The position numbers were made by a program, and so were the translations under genes. This document shows, in pieces, positions 40,040 to 47,810 of a DNA stretch of 64,000 bases. The stretch covers positions 118,212 to 182,211 of the forward strand of contig JBQTIY010000005.1 in NCBI GenBank assembly GCA_052387675.1, written 5' to 3'. Position 1 is the first letter of the stretch. Every line of letters begins with the position of its first letter. The notes beneath the pieces are model-generated. The model saw only the letters and a program-made list of their open reading frames with translations, was not told the origin of the DNA and made no database searches. The stretch is from JBQTIY01 sp052387675. GTDB lineage: Bacteria > Planctomycetota > B15-G4.

Positions 40040-41443
40040 ATGGTTTTGATCCTCGGCGCCGGCCTGGCCGGACTCTCGGCGGCCTATCACTGCGGCGACC
40101 GCGACTCCCTGGTGCTCGAACGTGAGCAGGAGGTCGGCGGCCTGTGTCGTTCGTTCCGCAAGGACGGCTTCACCTTCGACTGCACGGGACACTTGCTGCA
40201 TCTGCGCGACCCCGCCGTGCGCGCCTGGGCGCACGAGCTCCTTCCGGGCGGCTGGCAAGCTCTGCGCCGCTCGGCCTGGATCGCCACCGGCACGGTCTTC
40301 ACGCCCTACCCCTTCCAGGTGAACACGGCCGGGCTGCCGCTCGACGTGCGCCTGGAGTGCCTGCTGGGCTTCATCGAGACGCTGCGAAATCCCGAGCGGC
40401 GCACGAGCCGTGTGCCACCGGCCCAGCCGCTCATCGCAGGACTGCCCTTCCTCAAGGCCGTGCCAGAGGCGGCGGCCGACGAACCCAGCTTCCTGGACTG
40501 GATCCACACGCAGTTCGGGCCGGGCTTCGCGCGCCACTTCTTCGAGCCCTACAACCGCAAGCTCTGGCAGCGCGACCTCTCGGAGGTGACCGGCGATTGG
40601 GTGAGTTGGTCCATTCCGCAGCCGGACCTCGCCGACGTGCTGCGCGGTGCGCTCACCGTGTCCGACAAAGTCTTCGGCTACAACCCCGACTTCCTCTATC
40701 CGACCGCAGGCGGCATCGACCGGCTGCCGCGCGCGATCGCCGCGCGCCTGCGGGCCGGCACGCTGCGCACCGGCTGCACTGTGAGCCGCCTCGATGCCGG
40801 CCGGCGCCGCGTCACGCTCGCCAGCGGCGAGACGCTCGACGGACCGGCTGTGCTGACCAGCCTCTCGCTGCCGCTGCTCGCGCGCCTGACCAGCGATCTT
40901 CCGGCCGCGCTGCGCCAAGCCGCCGAAGAGCTGCAGCACGTTTCGATTCGCGTCGTGAACCTGGGTGTGCGCGGCGCAGCCGTGCATCCCGAAATGCAGT
41001 GGGTCTACTTCGCCGATCCGCAGGCGCCGTTCCATCGCATCGGCCTGCCCACCGCGCTGGCGCCGGCCATGTCGCCGGCGGGACACCACTCGCTGGTGGC
41101 CGAGATCAGTTATCGGCCCGAGGCTCCGCCCGCGCCGGAAGAGTCCTACGCAGCCACCGTGCGCGCGCTCCTCAAGTGCGGCCTGCTGCGCGACCGGGCC
41201 GACATCGTGCAGACCTCGATCATGGACATCCCCGAGGCCTATGTGGTCTTCGATCGTGCGCGGCGGCGCGTGGTGCCGGCGCTCGTGCGCTGGTTCGCGG
41301 AACGGCGCATCGTGCCGATGGGGCGCTACGGCACTTGGGACTACCTCGCCATGGAGGACAGCCTCGTGCATGGCCAGCAGGCCGCGCAGTGGCTGGCCAC
41401 GCTCGACGGCGCTCCGGCCGGCGGACACGGGCGCCGCACATGA
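40040..41443 (+). CDS. FAD-dependent oxidoreductase, UDP-galactopyranose mutase/protoporphyrinogen oxidase-like
   Basis: 467 residues. GAGLAGLSAAYH is the Rossmann fingerprint at the extreme N-terminus, and EVGGLCRSFRKDGFTFDCTGH is the second FAD motif. FFEPYNRKLWQRDL corresponds to MDPYNAKIWKAEL in the paralogue at 22515-23861, and GYNPDFLYPTAGGIDRLPRAIA matches its YPLRGGFAAIHERIA. Both genes are in glycosyltransferase operons, so a redox or mutase reaction on a nucleotide sugar or lipid-linked sugar is more likely than haem synthesis. It begins 12 bp after the HTH-TPR gene. The stop overlaps the GT4 gene (ATGA). Confidence 0.85.
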   Translation: MVLILGAGLAGLSAAYHCGDRDSLVLEREQEVGGLCRSFRKDGFTFDCTGHLLHLRDPAVRAWAHELLPGGWQALRRSAWIATGTVFTPYPFQVNTAGLPLDVRLECLLGFIETLRNPERRTSRVPPAQPLIAGLPFLKAVPEAAADEPSFLDWIHTQFGPGFARHFFEPYNRKLWQRDLSEVTGDWVSWSIPQPDLADVLRGALTVSDKVFGYNPDFLYPTAGGIDRLPRAIAARLRAGTLRTGCTVSRLDAGRRRVTLASGETLDGPAVLTSLSLPLLARLTSDLPAALRQAAEELQHVSIRVVNLGVRGAAVHPEMQWVYFADPQAPFHRIGLPTALAPAMSPAGHHSLVAEISYRPEAPPAPEESYAATVRALLKCGLLRDRADIVQTSIMDIPEAYVVFDRARRRVVPALVRWFAERRIVPMGRYGTWDYLAMEDSLVHGQQAAQWLATLDGAPAGGHGRRT

Positions 41444-42624
41444 CGGCGCCGCGGGAGGGCGGTGCGCCCGTTCCCGTTGTGCACATCATCACGCAGCTCG
41501 AACTCGGCGGCGCGCAGCAGAACACGTTGCACACCGTGGCCGCGCTCGATCGGGCGCGCTTTGCTCCCTGGCTGGTCGCCGGTCCGGGCGGGCTGCTCGA
41601 CGCCGACGCGCGCGCGCTGCACGGCGTCGAAGTGCGCTTCCTCCCAGAACTCGTGCGCCCCATCCGGCCTCTCAAAGACTGGCTCGCCACGCGCCGCCTC
41701 AGCGCGCTGCTGGCGCCGCTCGCAGCCCGTGGGCCGCTGCTGGTGCACACGCACAGCAGCAAGGCCGGCATCGTGGGCCGGCGCGCCGCCGCGGCCCTGC
41801 GCGCCGGGCCGATCGTGCACTCCATTCACGGCTTCGGGCACGCCGCCGTGCCCTGGCCGCTGCGTCGCGCCGCACTGTGGGCCGAGTCGCGCTTGGCGGC
41901 CTGCACGGATGCCTTTCTCTCGGTGAGCCGCGCGAACATCGAGGAGGGCCGTCGGCTCGGACTCTTCGGTGACCGGCCGGTGCACTTGGTGCGAAGTGGG
42001 ATCGAACTGGCGCGCTATGCCCAGGCCGACGCGCTGCGCGCCCAGGCCCGCCGCGAACTCGGCCTGCCCGCTGACGCTGAAGTGGTTGGTTTGATCGGAA
42101 ACTTCAAGCCGCAAAAGGCGCCGCTCGATTTTGTGGAACTGGCTGCGCGCGTGGCGGCCGCGCGGCCTGAGGCGCACTTCTTCATCGCCGGCGACGGCGA
42201 GCTGCGGCCGCACGTTGAGCGGCTCGTGGCCGAGCGCGGACTCTCCGGGCGCATGCAACTGCTCGGCTGGCGCCGCGACATCCCCGCTCTGCTGGGCGCG
42301 CTCGACGTGCTCGTGCTGACCTCGCGCTGGGAGGGCTTGCCGCGCGTTTGCCCGCAGGCCATGGCGGCGGGCCGGCCGATCGTGGCCACCGCGGTGGACG
42401 GCATCCCCGAGGCGGTTGCCGAGGGAGTGAACGGACACCTCTTCGCTCCGGGAGACATCGGCACAGGAGCGGCTCGCGTGCTGGAACTGCTGGCGGATCC
42501 GGCGCGCCGCGCACGCTTTGCCGCCGCCGGCCGCCAGCGCGCCGAGGAATTCTCCGCGCAGCGCATGGTCGCCGCACAGGAACAGCTCTACAGCGAGCTG
42601 CTGGCCGGCAGGCCGCAACGCTAG
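41440..42624 (+). CDS. Family 4 glycosyltransferase
   Basis: 394 residues from ATG 41440, overlapping the previous stop by 4 bp. The frame continues upstream for 430 codons through the flavoprotein gene in another frame; this is a GC-rich shadow. HIITQLELGGAQQNTLHTV is the N-terminal glycine loop, GNFKPQKAPLDFVELAA carries the PxKxP-type donor site, and SRWEGLPRVCPQAMAAGRPI contains the E-x7-(E to Q) element in which the second Glu is replaced by Gln. It is the last gene of the glycan operon. 33 bp beyond its stop lies the convergent AlkD-like gene. Confidence 0.9.
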   Translation: MTAPREGGAPVPVVHIITQLELGGAQQNTLHTVAALDRARFAPWLVAGPGGLLDADARALHGVEVRFLPELVRPIRPLKDWLATRRLSALLAPLAARGPLLVHTHSSKAGIVGRRAAAALRAGPIVHSIHGFGHAAVPWPLRRAALWAESRLAACTDAFLSVSRANIEEGRRLGLFGDRPVHLVRSGIELARYAQADALRAQARRELGLPADAEVVGLIGNFKPQKAPLDFVELAARVAAARPEAHFFIAGDGELRPHVERLVAERGLSGRMQLLGWRRDIPALLGALDVLVLTSRWEGLPRVCPQAMAAGRPIVATAVDGIPEAVAEGVNGHLFAPGDIGTGAARVLELLADPARRARFAAAGRQRAEEFSAQRMVAAQEQLYSELLAGRPQR

Positions 42625-42657
42625 ATCACGGAAGCAGGCCGCCGTGCTCAGCGCGTT

Positions 42658-43371
42658 TCAGCACTTGGCGGATTTGCGCTTCTTGCCCAGCGAGCCGTGC
42701 TTGCGAATCTTCTCGATGTAGTCGGGCGCGCTCGGCACCTTGCAGGAGGTGCCGCCCATGTCCACCTCGACCTCGCCGATCTCCTGGGCCACCTTGACCG
42801 CTTCGGCAATCAGGCTCGTGACGGTGCCGCCCACGGCGATGACGAAGCCGTTCATGACGTAACGCACGCGGTTGGGCGCGCCGTGAATCTCACGCGCCAC
42901 GCGCTTCAGGAGCCGCTTCAGCTCGGGCAGGTCCAGCTCGCTGTCCGGTTTGGTGGTGACCAAGCTGCTGAGCGTGGCCCAGCCGGCCGACGCAACGCGC
43001 TCCTTGGGCGAATCGATCCATTCCTTGGCCAGCGCGTAGCCGTGCGGACTGCCGGCGGCCACCCAGGGCACGGAATACTCGGCCAGCCCGCCGCAGTAGG
43101 CCTCGCTCAGCCAGCGTTTGAGATCGGCCTTGGTCATGCGCGCGTCGTCGGCGATCAACGCGGCCAGATACATGGCGTCGTAGTTGCCGGAGGTCCAGAG
43201 TTCGAGCGCGAGCTCATGTGCTGTGCCGCCCACCCGCTTCTGGATTTTCTTGAGGTCGGAAATCTTCACGCCATAGAACGGCTCGCGCACGTCATGGCTG
43301 CGCATGACTTTCTTGTAGCTGTCGCTGCCGAGGGTCTTGAGTTCTGCGAGCACGGCACGAGCGGTGGTCAT
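42658..43371 (-). CDS. DNA alkylation repair protein (AlkD-like HEAT-repeat family)
   Basis: 237 residues built of helical HEAT-like pairs. FYGVKISDLKKIQKR near residue 32 and the WxxxxxYDAMYLAALIA helix are typical of the AlkD family. Bacterial AlkD removes bulky or cationic alkyl bases without flipping; the Trp/Asp/Arg set that does so in Bacillus cannot be matched with confidence here, so the enzyme activity is inferred only from family. A Lys-rich C-terminus (GSLGKKRKSAKC) may bind DNA. It starts 10 bp after the stop of the small zincin gene and converges on the glycan operon. Confidence 0.75.
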   Translation of the reverse strand: MTTARAVLAELKTLGSDSYKKVMRSHDVREPFYGVKISDLKKIQKRVGGTAHELALELWTSGNYDAMYLAALIADDARMTKADLKRWLSEAYCGGLAEYSVPWVAAGSPHGYALAKEWIDSPKERVASAGWATLSSLVTTKPDSELDLPELKRLLKRVAREIHGAPNRVRYVMNGFVIAVGGTVTSLIAEAVKVAQEIGEVEVDMGGTSCKVPSAPDYIEKIRKHGSLGKKRKSAKC

Positions 43372-43378
43372 GGCAGTG

Positions 43379-43384
43379 AACTTA
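43379..43384 (-). promoter_or_regulatory. Possible -10 box TAAGTT before the AlkD-like gene
   Basis: TAAGTT (minus strand) ends 7 nt before ATG 43371. It uses the TAA stop of the zincin gene, so it could be fortuitous. Confidence 0.25.
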
Positions 43385-43762
43385 CTCCAGTCCGATGCGG
43401 CTCAGGCCTTCCTCGTCGTAGCCGAGGCAGTGGCCCAGTTCGTGAAAAAGCGTGATGCGAATCTGCTCCGCGAGTTCGGCGCGCGTCGCGCTGCCCTCCT
43501 CGAGCGGACGCTGAAAGAGGTAGATCACCGAGGTCTCGGGCGGCGCGTCAGCGGCGTTCCACTCGGCGAGCGGCGGGCCGACGTAGAGTCCCATGAGGTC
43601 GTCGGGGCCGCCGCCATCGCCGACGGTGGCCGCCAGCTCAGCGCTGGCGCGCAGGTCCACCACCACCGGCACGGTGTCGAGCACGCCCCGGAATTCTTCC
43701 GGCAGCGAGGCAATGGCTTCCTCGACCACGCGATCGAAGTCACGCTGCGGCAGGCGCACCAT
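43382..43762 (-). CDS. Small metallopeptidase-like zincin (PF06262 type)
   Basis: 126 residues. The zinc motif HELGH lies at about residue 109 in TLFHELGHCLGYDEEGL, and the N-terminus FDRVVEEAIASLPEEFRGVL is the usual opening of this small zincin family. A catalytic Glu and both His ligands are intact; the acidic residue after the motif (Asp in GYDEEGL) is the likely third ligand. Substrates of the family are not known. It sits 29 bp downstream of boxB and 10 bp upstream of the AlkD-like gene, so it may be transcribed with them, but nothing links it to benzoate breakdown. Confidence 0.85.
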   Translation of the reverse strand: MVRLPQRDFDRVVEEAIASLPEEFRGVLDTVPVVVDLRASAELAATVGDGGGPDDLMGLYVGPPLAEWNAADAPPETSVIYLFQRPLEEGSATRAELAEQIRITLFHELGHCLGYDEEGLSRIGLE

Positions 43763-43791
43763 GGTTCAGGATCTCGCGCGCGGCGCGGGCA

Positions 43792-45207
43792 TCAGAGCTT
43801 GACGTACTCGTACTCGAAGGGCAGTCCGTTGATGCCCTTGGGCGGCGGCGCGATCCAGCCGGCCACCTTGCCGGGCTCGATCACCTGCTGCATGAGCGAC
43901 TTCACGAAGGCCTTGTCTTCGGCCGAAGGCAGCCATTCGTCTTGGTGACGCTGCCACTCTTGCTCGTCGATGGGACGCCCGTCGAGATCGAAGCGGCCTT
44001 CGGTGTAGGAGCCAATCTTGCGGTTGAAGCGACGGTGCGGCAGGCGCAGGCGCTGCTCGATCCCGCGCTCCTCGAGGATGCGGTTCCAGTAGTCGATGCC
44101 CTTCTGGTTGTCCTCGATGAACTCTTCGCGCAGGACTTCGTTCATCGCGTTGCGCAGCGGCACGGTTTCCGTCTTGAGCCGGCCGTTTTCCCAGAGCTCC
44201 AGTTCCTTGAACTGATTCAGCGCCGTGTGCTCGGTGTGCTTCTTCATCTCCCAGGCCCGCCCCTTGAGGCTGCTGCCGAAGAAGTTGGCCGAATTGCTGC
44301 TGACCTCGGCGCCGTACAGGTCGGTGCTGCTGCTGGCCCAGAAGTTGATGTAGCGCTGCAGTGTGTCGAGGTCCACGGCGCCGAAGTCGCGCGGGCTGCG
44401 GCCCGGATGCTGCTTCATCAGCTCGGCCGTGCGCTGTACGACGCGCCCGATGCCGGTCTGCCCCACGAACATGTGGTGCGCTTCCTCGGTCAGCATGAAG
44501 CGGCAGGTGCGCGCCAGCGGGTCGAAGCCGGACTCGGCCAGCGACAGCAGTTGGAACTTGCCGTCCCGGTCCGTGAACATCGTGAAGCAGAAGAAGTCGA
44601 GCCAGCTCGCGCAGGGCTCGTTGAAGGTGCCCAAGATGCGCGGGTGATCGGGATTGCCGCTGCGCCGCTCGAGCAATTCCTCGGCCTCTTCGCGGCCGTC
44701 CTTGCCGAAGTAGGTGTGCAGCAAATAGACCATGGCCCACAGGTGGCGCCCTTCTTCCACGTTTACCTGGAAGAGGTTGCGCATGTCGTAGAGCGAGGGC
44801 GCGGTGTGCGCGAGCAGGCGCTGCTGCTCCACGCTGGCCGGCTCGGTGTCAGCCTGCGTGACAATGATGCGCCGCAGCCAGTTGCGGTACTCGCCAGGCA
44901 CTTGCTGCCAGGCCGGCTCGCCGCGATGGTCACCAAAGCCGATGGTGCGATCCTTCTCGGCGTCGGCCAAGAAAATCCCCCAGCGGTAGTCGGGCATCTT
45001 CACGTGCCCGAACTGGGCCCAGCCTTCGGCATCCACCGACACCGCTGTGCGCAGATAGACCGGCTTGGTCTCGAAGTCGGTGGGCCCCATCTCGTGCCAC
45101 CAGTCCAGATACTTGGGCAGCCAGTGCTCGAGCGCGCGCTGCAGGCGCTTGTCGCCCGAGAGGTCAACGTTGTTCGGGATCTTGCTCTCGTAGCTGACCG
45201 TGCTCAT
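43792..45207 (-). CDS. boxB: Benzoyl-CoA 2,3-epoxidase subunit BoxB
   Basis: 471 residues. BoxB is the diiron subunit that adds oxygen to benzoyl-CoA. Diiron-type ligands are visible as Glu in NVEEGRHLWAM and Glu/His in TEEAHHMFVG, plus the second helix pair; whole-length agreement with BoxB is clear from memory, including the C-terminus PPPKGINGLPFEYEYVKL. The start is ATG 45207, overlapping the boxC stop by 4 bp. Reducing power normally comes from BoxA, which is not in the window, nor is a benzoate-CoA ligase. With boxC and boxR it forms a compact regulatory unit for aerobic CoA-dependent aromatic degradation. Confidence 0.95.
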   Translation of the reverse strand: MSTVSYESKIPNNVDLSGDKRLQRALEHWLPKYLDWWHEMGPTDFETKPVYLRTAVSVDAEGWAQFGHVKMPDYRWGIFLADAEKDRTIGFGDHRGEPAWQQVPGEYRNWLRRIIVTQADTEPASVEQQRLLAHTAPSLYDMRNLFQVNVEEGRHLWAMVYLLHTYFGKDGREEAEELLERRSGNPDHPRILGTFNEPCASWLDFFCFTMFTDRDGKFQLLSLAESGFDPLARTCRFMLTEEAHHMFVGQTGIGRVVQRTAELMKQHPGRSPRDFGAVDLDTLQRYINFWASSSTDLYGAEVSSNSANFFGSSLKGRAWEMKKHTEHTALNQFKELELWENGRLKTETVPLRNAMNEVLREEFIEDNQKGIDYWNRILEERGIEQRLRLPHRRFNRKIGSYTEGRFDLDGRPIDEQEWQRHQDEWLPSAEDKAFVKSLMQQVIEPGKVAGWIAPPPKGINGLPFEYEYVKL

Positions 45208-46856
45208 GTGCGGGTCCAATCGAACTCGGGGCGGTTGGGAGTGCCGTAGCACTTGAGGGCGCCGCGCTCTCCCACGGCATTGGGGCGCTGGAAGATCCAG
45301 TTCTGCCAAGCGGAGAGGCGGCCGAAGATTTTGGTTTCCATTGTTTCGGGGCCGGCGAAGCGCAGATTGGCTTCCATGCCGGTGAGGGCGTCGGGCGAGA
45401 AGGAGGCTCGCTCTTCAAGCGCCAGGCGCAGCTCGTCTTCCCAGTCGATGCCGTCCGGCGCGGCCGTGGCCAGGCCGAGCTCGTCGGCGCGCTCGGCGTC
45501 GAAGAGACCCGGCTCGGCCAAGATCTCGCCCACGCGCGAGGGCTCGCCGAGAAAGCGCGACTCCAGCCGCGAGAGGCCGTTGCCCATGCGATAGGCGCCG
45601 CCATTCAGCGCCGAGACGCCCAGCACGACGGGACGCTCGCTGTCATTGAGCACGTAGCTGCGATCGGCGGCCAGTGCCAGCTCGAGCAGCGTGCCGGCAA
45701 AGCAACTGCCTTCGTCGACAACTGCGAAGAGACTGCGCGCCGTGAGATCGAGGCGCTTGAGCACGCGCTGCATGAAGAGCCGCGTCTCGCGCACGAACCA
45801 GTCGGCTTGCGGGCCCGTGCCCGCCGACTGCAGCAGTTCGTCGATGGCCAGCACCACCGCCGCATCGCCGCGGGTGTGCAGCATGACCGTGCCGATCTGC
45901 AGCTCTTCGAGCCGCAGCCGGAGCAGGGCCTCGTCGAGTTCGCGGAAAGCGGCCAGCGGCCACCAGCCGCCGCCTAGCGCGCGTGCGGCCGCGGCGTCGC
46001 GCGGGCCGGCTTGCGCCGGCGCCCGCAGCGTGATCGAGGCGCTGCGCGCCGCCCGGTCGAACTTGACCTGCACATGCGTGTAGTCGATGCCGTCGGCGCT
46101 GAACTTCGGCGTCAGCCGCGGCAGCTCGATGCCCTGACCGGCCGGCACGGCGGGCGAAAGCTGCGCCAGGCTGCGCGCGGACGCCTTGACCGCCTCATCG
46201 AAACGTGAGAGCGGCACGAGTTCGTCCACCAGATTCCATTCGACCGCGCGCTTGCCTTTGATGCCTTCGGCGATCGCGCTGAAGACATCGGCGCGGTCGC
46301 GGCGCACCTTGCGCTTGTCGACCAGGCGCGTCAGGCCGCCGGTGCCCGGCAGCACACCCAGCAAGGGCATCTCGGGGAAGGACACGGCGCTGTTGCGGTC
46401 GTCCACGAGCAGGATGCGGTCGCAAGCCAGCGCCAACTCGTAACCGCCGCCGCTCGCCGTGCCATTGAGCGCCGCCAGAGTCTTCAGGCCGGAGTGCTCG
46501 CTCGCGTCCTCCAGGTAGAGGCGCGTCTCATTGGTGTACTTGCAGAAGTTCACTTTGAAGGCGTGCGAGGAGGAGCGCAGCATCATGATGTTGGCGCCGG
46601 AGCAGAAGACGCGTTCGAGCGCGCCCGTGATCACGAGGCAGCGGACTTCGGGGTGAGTGAAGCGCAGATGCTGAACGGCGGCGGCCAGCTCGATGTCCAC
46701 GCCCAGGTCGTAGCTGTTGAGCTTGAGGACGTAGTCGCTGCGTAGGCCGCGGTCCTCCTGCACGCCCATGACGAGGCGCGCGACATCACCCTCGACCGAG
46801 AGCTTCCAGTGCTGGAAGTCCGCGGGGCGAACATCGAAGTCGAGGTGCTCCGGCAC
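45204..46856 (-). CDS. boxC: 2,3-epoxybenzoyl-CoA dihydrolase BoxC
   Basis: 550 residues, the length of BoxC, which has two crotonase-fold halves. The first half holds the oxyanion-hole segments VFCSGANIMML and LNGTASGGGYELALACDR; the second half carries a further crotonase-like unit (ALAADRSYVLNDSERPVVLGVS). BoxC hydrolyses the ring of 2,3-epoxybenzoyl-CoA to 3,4-dehydroadipyl-CoA semialdehyde plus formate. The start is GTG 46856 with GGAG 7 nt upstream. It is followed by boxB with a 4-bp overlap and is divergent from boxR across 145 bp, as expected for a repressor-controlled unit. Confidence 0.95.
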   Translation of the reverse strand: MPEHLDFDVRPADFQHWKLSVEGDVARLVMGVQEDRGLRSDYVLKLNSYDLGVDIELAAAVQHLRFTHPEVRCLVITGALERVFCSGANIMMLRSSSHAFKVNFCKYTNETRLYLEDASEHSGLKTLAALNGTASGGGYELALACDRILLVDDRNSAVSFPEMPLLGVLPGTGGLTRLVDKRKVRRDRADVFSAIAEGIKGKRAVEWNLVDELVPLSRFDEAVKASARSLAQLSPAVPAGQGIELPRLTPKFSADGIDYTHVQVKFDRAARSASITLRAPAQAGPRDAAAARALGGGWWPLAAFRELDEALLRLRLEELQIGTVMLHTRGDAAVVLAIDELLQSAGTGPQADWFVRETRLFMQRVLKRLDLTARSLFAVVDEGSCFAGTLLELALAADRSYVLNDSERPVVLGVSALNGGAYRMGNGLSRLESRFLGEPSRVGEILAEPGLFDAERADELGLATAAPDGIDWEDELRLALEERASFSPDALTGMEANLRFAGPETMETKIFGRLSAWQNWIFQRPNAVGERGALKCYGTPNRPEFDWTRT

Positions 46857-46863
46857 TCGGAAT

Positions 46864-46867
46864 CTCC
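46864..46867 (-). promoter_or_regulatory. Shine-Dalgarno GGAG for boxC
   Basis: GGAG on the minus strand, 7 nt before GTG 46856. It shows that boxC has a leader of some length, unlike the divergent boxR. Confidence 0.6.
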
Positions 46868-46960
46868 TGGCTAGTCAGGTGGGGACAGGTGCAAAGCAGC
46901 GGCAATCGAACGAGCTCGCGAGGCAGGCTGCGCCGCGTCGCGGCAAAGATAGCACCATAC

Positions 46961-46993
46961 TGCCCTTGAAACAGCAAATGTGGGCATTATCAT
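46961..46993 (+). promoter_or_regulatory. boxR promoter with overlapping inverted repeat
   Basis: TTGAAA (46966-46971), a 16-bp spacer and TATCAT (46988-46993) form a good sigma-70 promoter whose start point would fall at about the ATG at 47002. TGCCC (46961-46965) and GGGCA (46982-46986) form an inverted repeat around the spacer. On the minus strand TATGGT (46954-46959) and TATCTT (46946-46951) are possible -10 boxes for boxC, so one bound regulator could govern both directions. Confidence 0.5.
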
Positions 46994-47001
46994 GCTACGT
47001 C

Positions 47002-47766
47002 ATGAGAGATGAAGCCCTGCTCGTGGAAGTCGGCAAGCGCCTGGCCACCGCTCGCCAGGCTCAGGGCCTTTCTCTCAGCGAGGCCGCCGAGCGAGCCGGC
47101 CTCTCGCGCCGCTGGATCTCGATGGCCGAGAACGGCCAAGCCAATCTCTCCCTGCTCAAACTCGCGGCACTGGCCTCCGCCCTGCGTCTGCCGATGCGCG
47201 AGCTGTGCGACCTCGAGCTCGGCGGCGCGCCTGAGTTTCGGGTGGCCTTGCTCGGCCTGCGCGGTGCAGGCAAGAGTTCGGTAGGACGGGCTCTGGCGCA
47301 TCGCCTGGAAGTGCCCTTCTTCGAACTGGATCGCCTCATCGAGGACCGCGCCGGCATGAGCCTGGGTTCACTCTTCGAGATCCACGGCGAGGCGCGCTAC
47401 CGCGAACTGCAGCGCGCCACCCTCGAGCACTGGCTCCAGCAGCACGGCAGCGGCGTGCTGGCCACCGGCGGATCGCTCGTCAGCGATGAGCCAACCTATG
47501 CGCGCCTGCGCGCGACCTGCCGCACCGTCTGGCTGCGCGCCACGCCCGAGGAACACTGGCAGCGCGTCGTGGACCAGGGCGACATGCGCCCCATGCGCAA
47601 CAACCCGCGGGCCATGGCCGAACTGCGCGAGATCCTCGCCGCGCGCGAACCGCGCTACGCGCTGGCCGACCTCACGGCCCTGACCAGCGGCCAAGACCCG
47701 GACGGTGTCGCTGCCGAGATCGCCGCCTGGCTCGTGCGGGAGCCGGCTTCCACGACGCCGCGCTGA
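47002..47766 (+). CDS. boxR: BoxR-type transcriptional regulator (XRE HTH fused to shikimate-kinase-like domain)
   Basis: 254 residues. An XRE helix-turn-helix occupies about 8-68 (LSEAAERAGLSRRWISMAEN). A shikimate-kinase-like domain follows, with Walker A GLRGAGKSS at 85-93, FFELDRLIEDRAG, GEARYRELQ and RPMRNNPRAMAELREILAAREPRY. This two-part design is that of BoxR and BzdR, which bind benzoyl-CoA as effector and repress aromatic degradation genes until it accumulates. ATG 47002 is preferred because a good promoter ends 8 nt before it; ATG 46978 in frame would lie upstream of the predicted transcript start. It is divergent from boxCB. Confidence 0.9.
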   Translation: MRDEALLVEVGKRLATARQAQGLSLSEAAERAGLSRRWISMAENGQANLSLLKLAALASALRLPMRELCDLELGGAPEFRVALLGLRGAGKSSVGRALAHRLEVPFFELDRLIEDRAGMSLGSLFEIHGEARYRELQRATLEHWLQQHGSGVLATGGSLVSDEPTYARLRATCRTVWLRATPEEHWQRVVDQGDMRPMRNNPRAMAELREILAAREPRYALADLTALTSGQDPDGVAAEIAAWLVREPASTTPR

Positions 47767-47810
47767 CCTTTACGGCGCTGCGCTGAGTCGAGCGCGGCTC
47801 GCTCGCGCCG

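Noticed and set aside
39437..41428. 663-codon antisense frame over the HTH-TPR and flavoprotein genes
   Set aside because: Opposes two genes with clear motifs and tight operon spacing; its own translation shows no motif.
40144..41439. N-terminal extension of the GT4 gene starting at 40144
   Set aside because: Runs through the flavoprotein gene in another frame; conserved GT4 sequence begins at ATG 41440 with an ATGA overlap.
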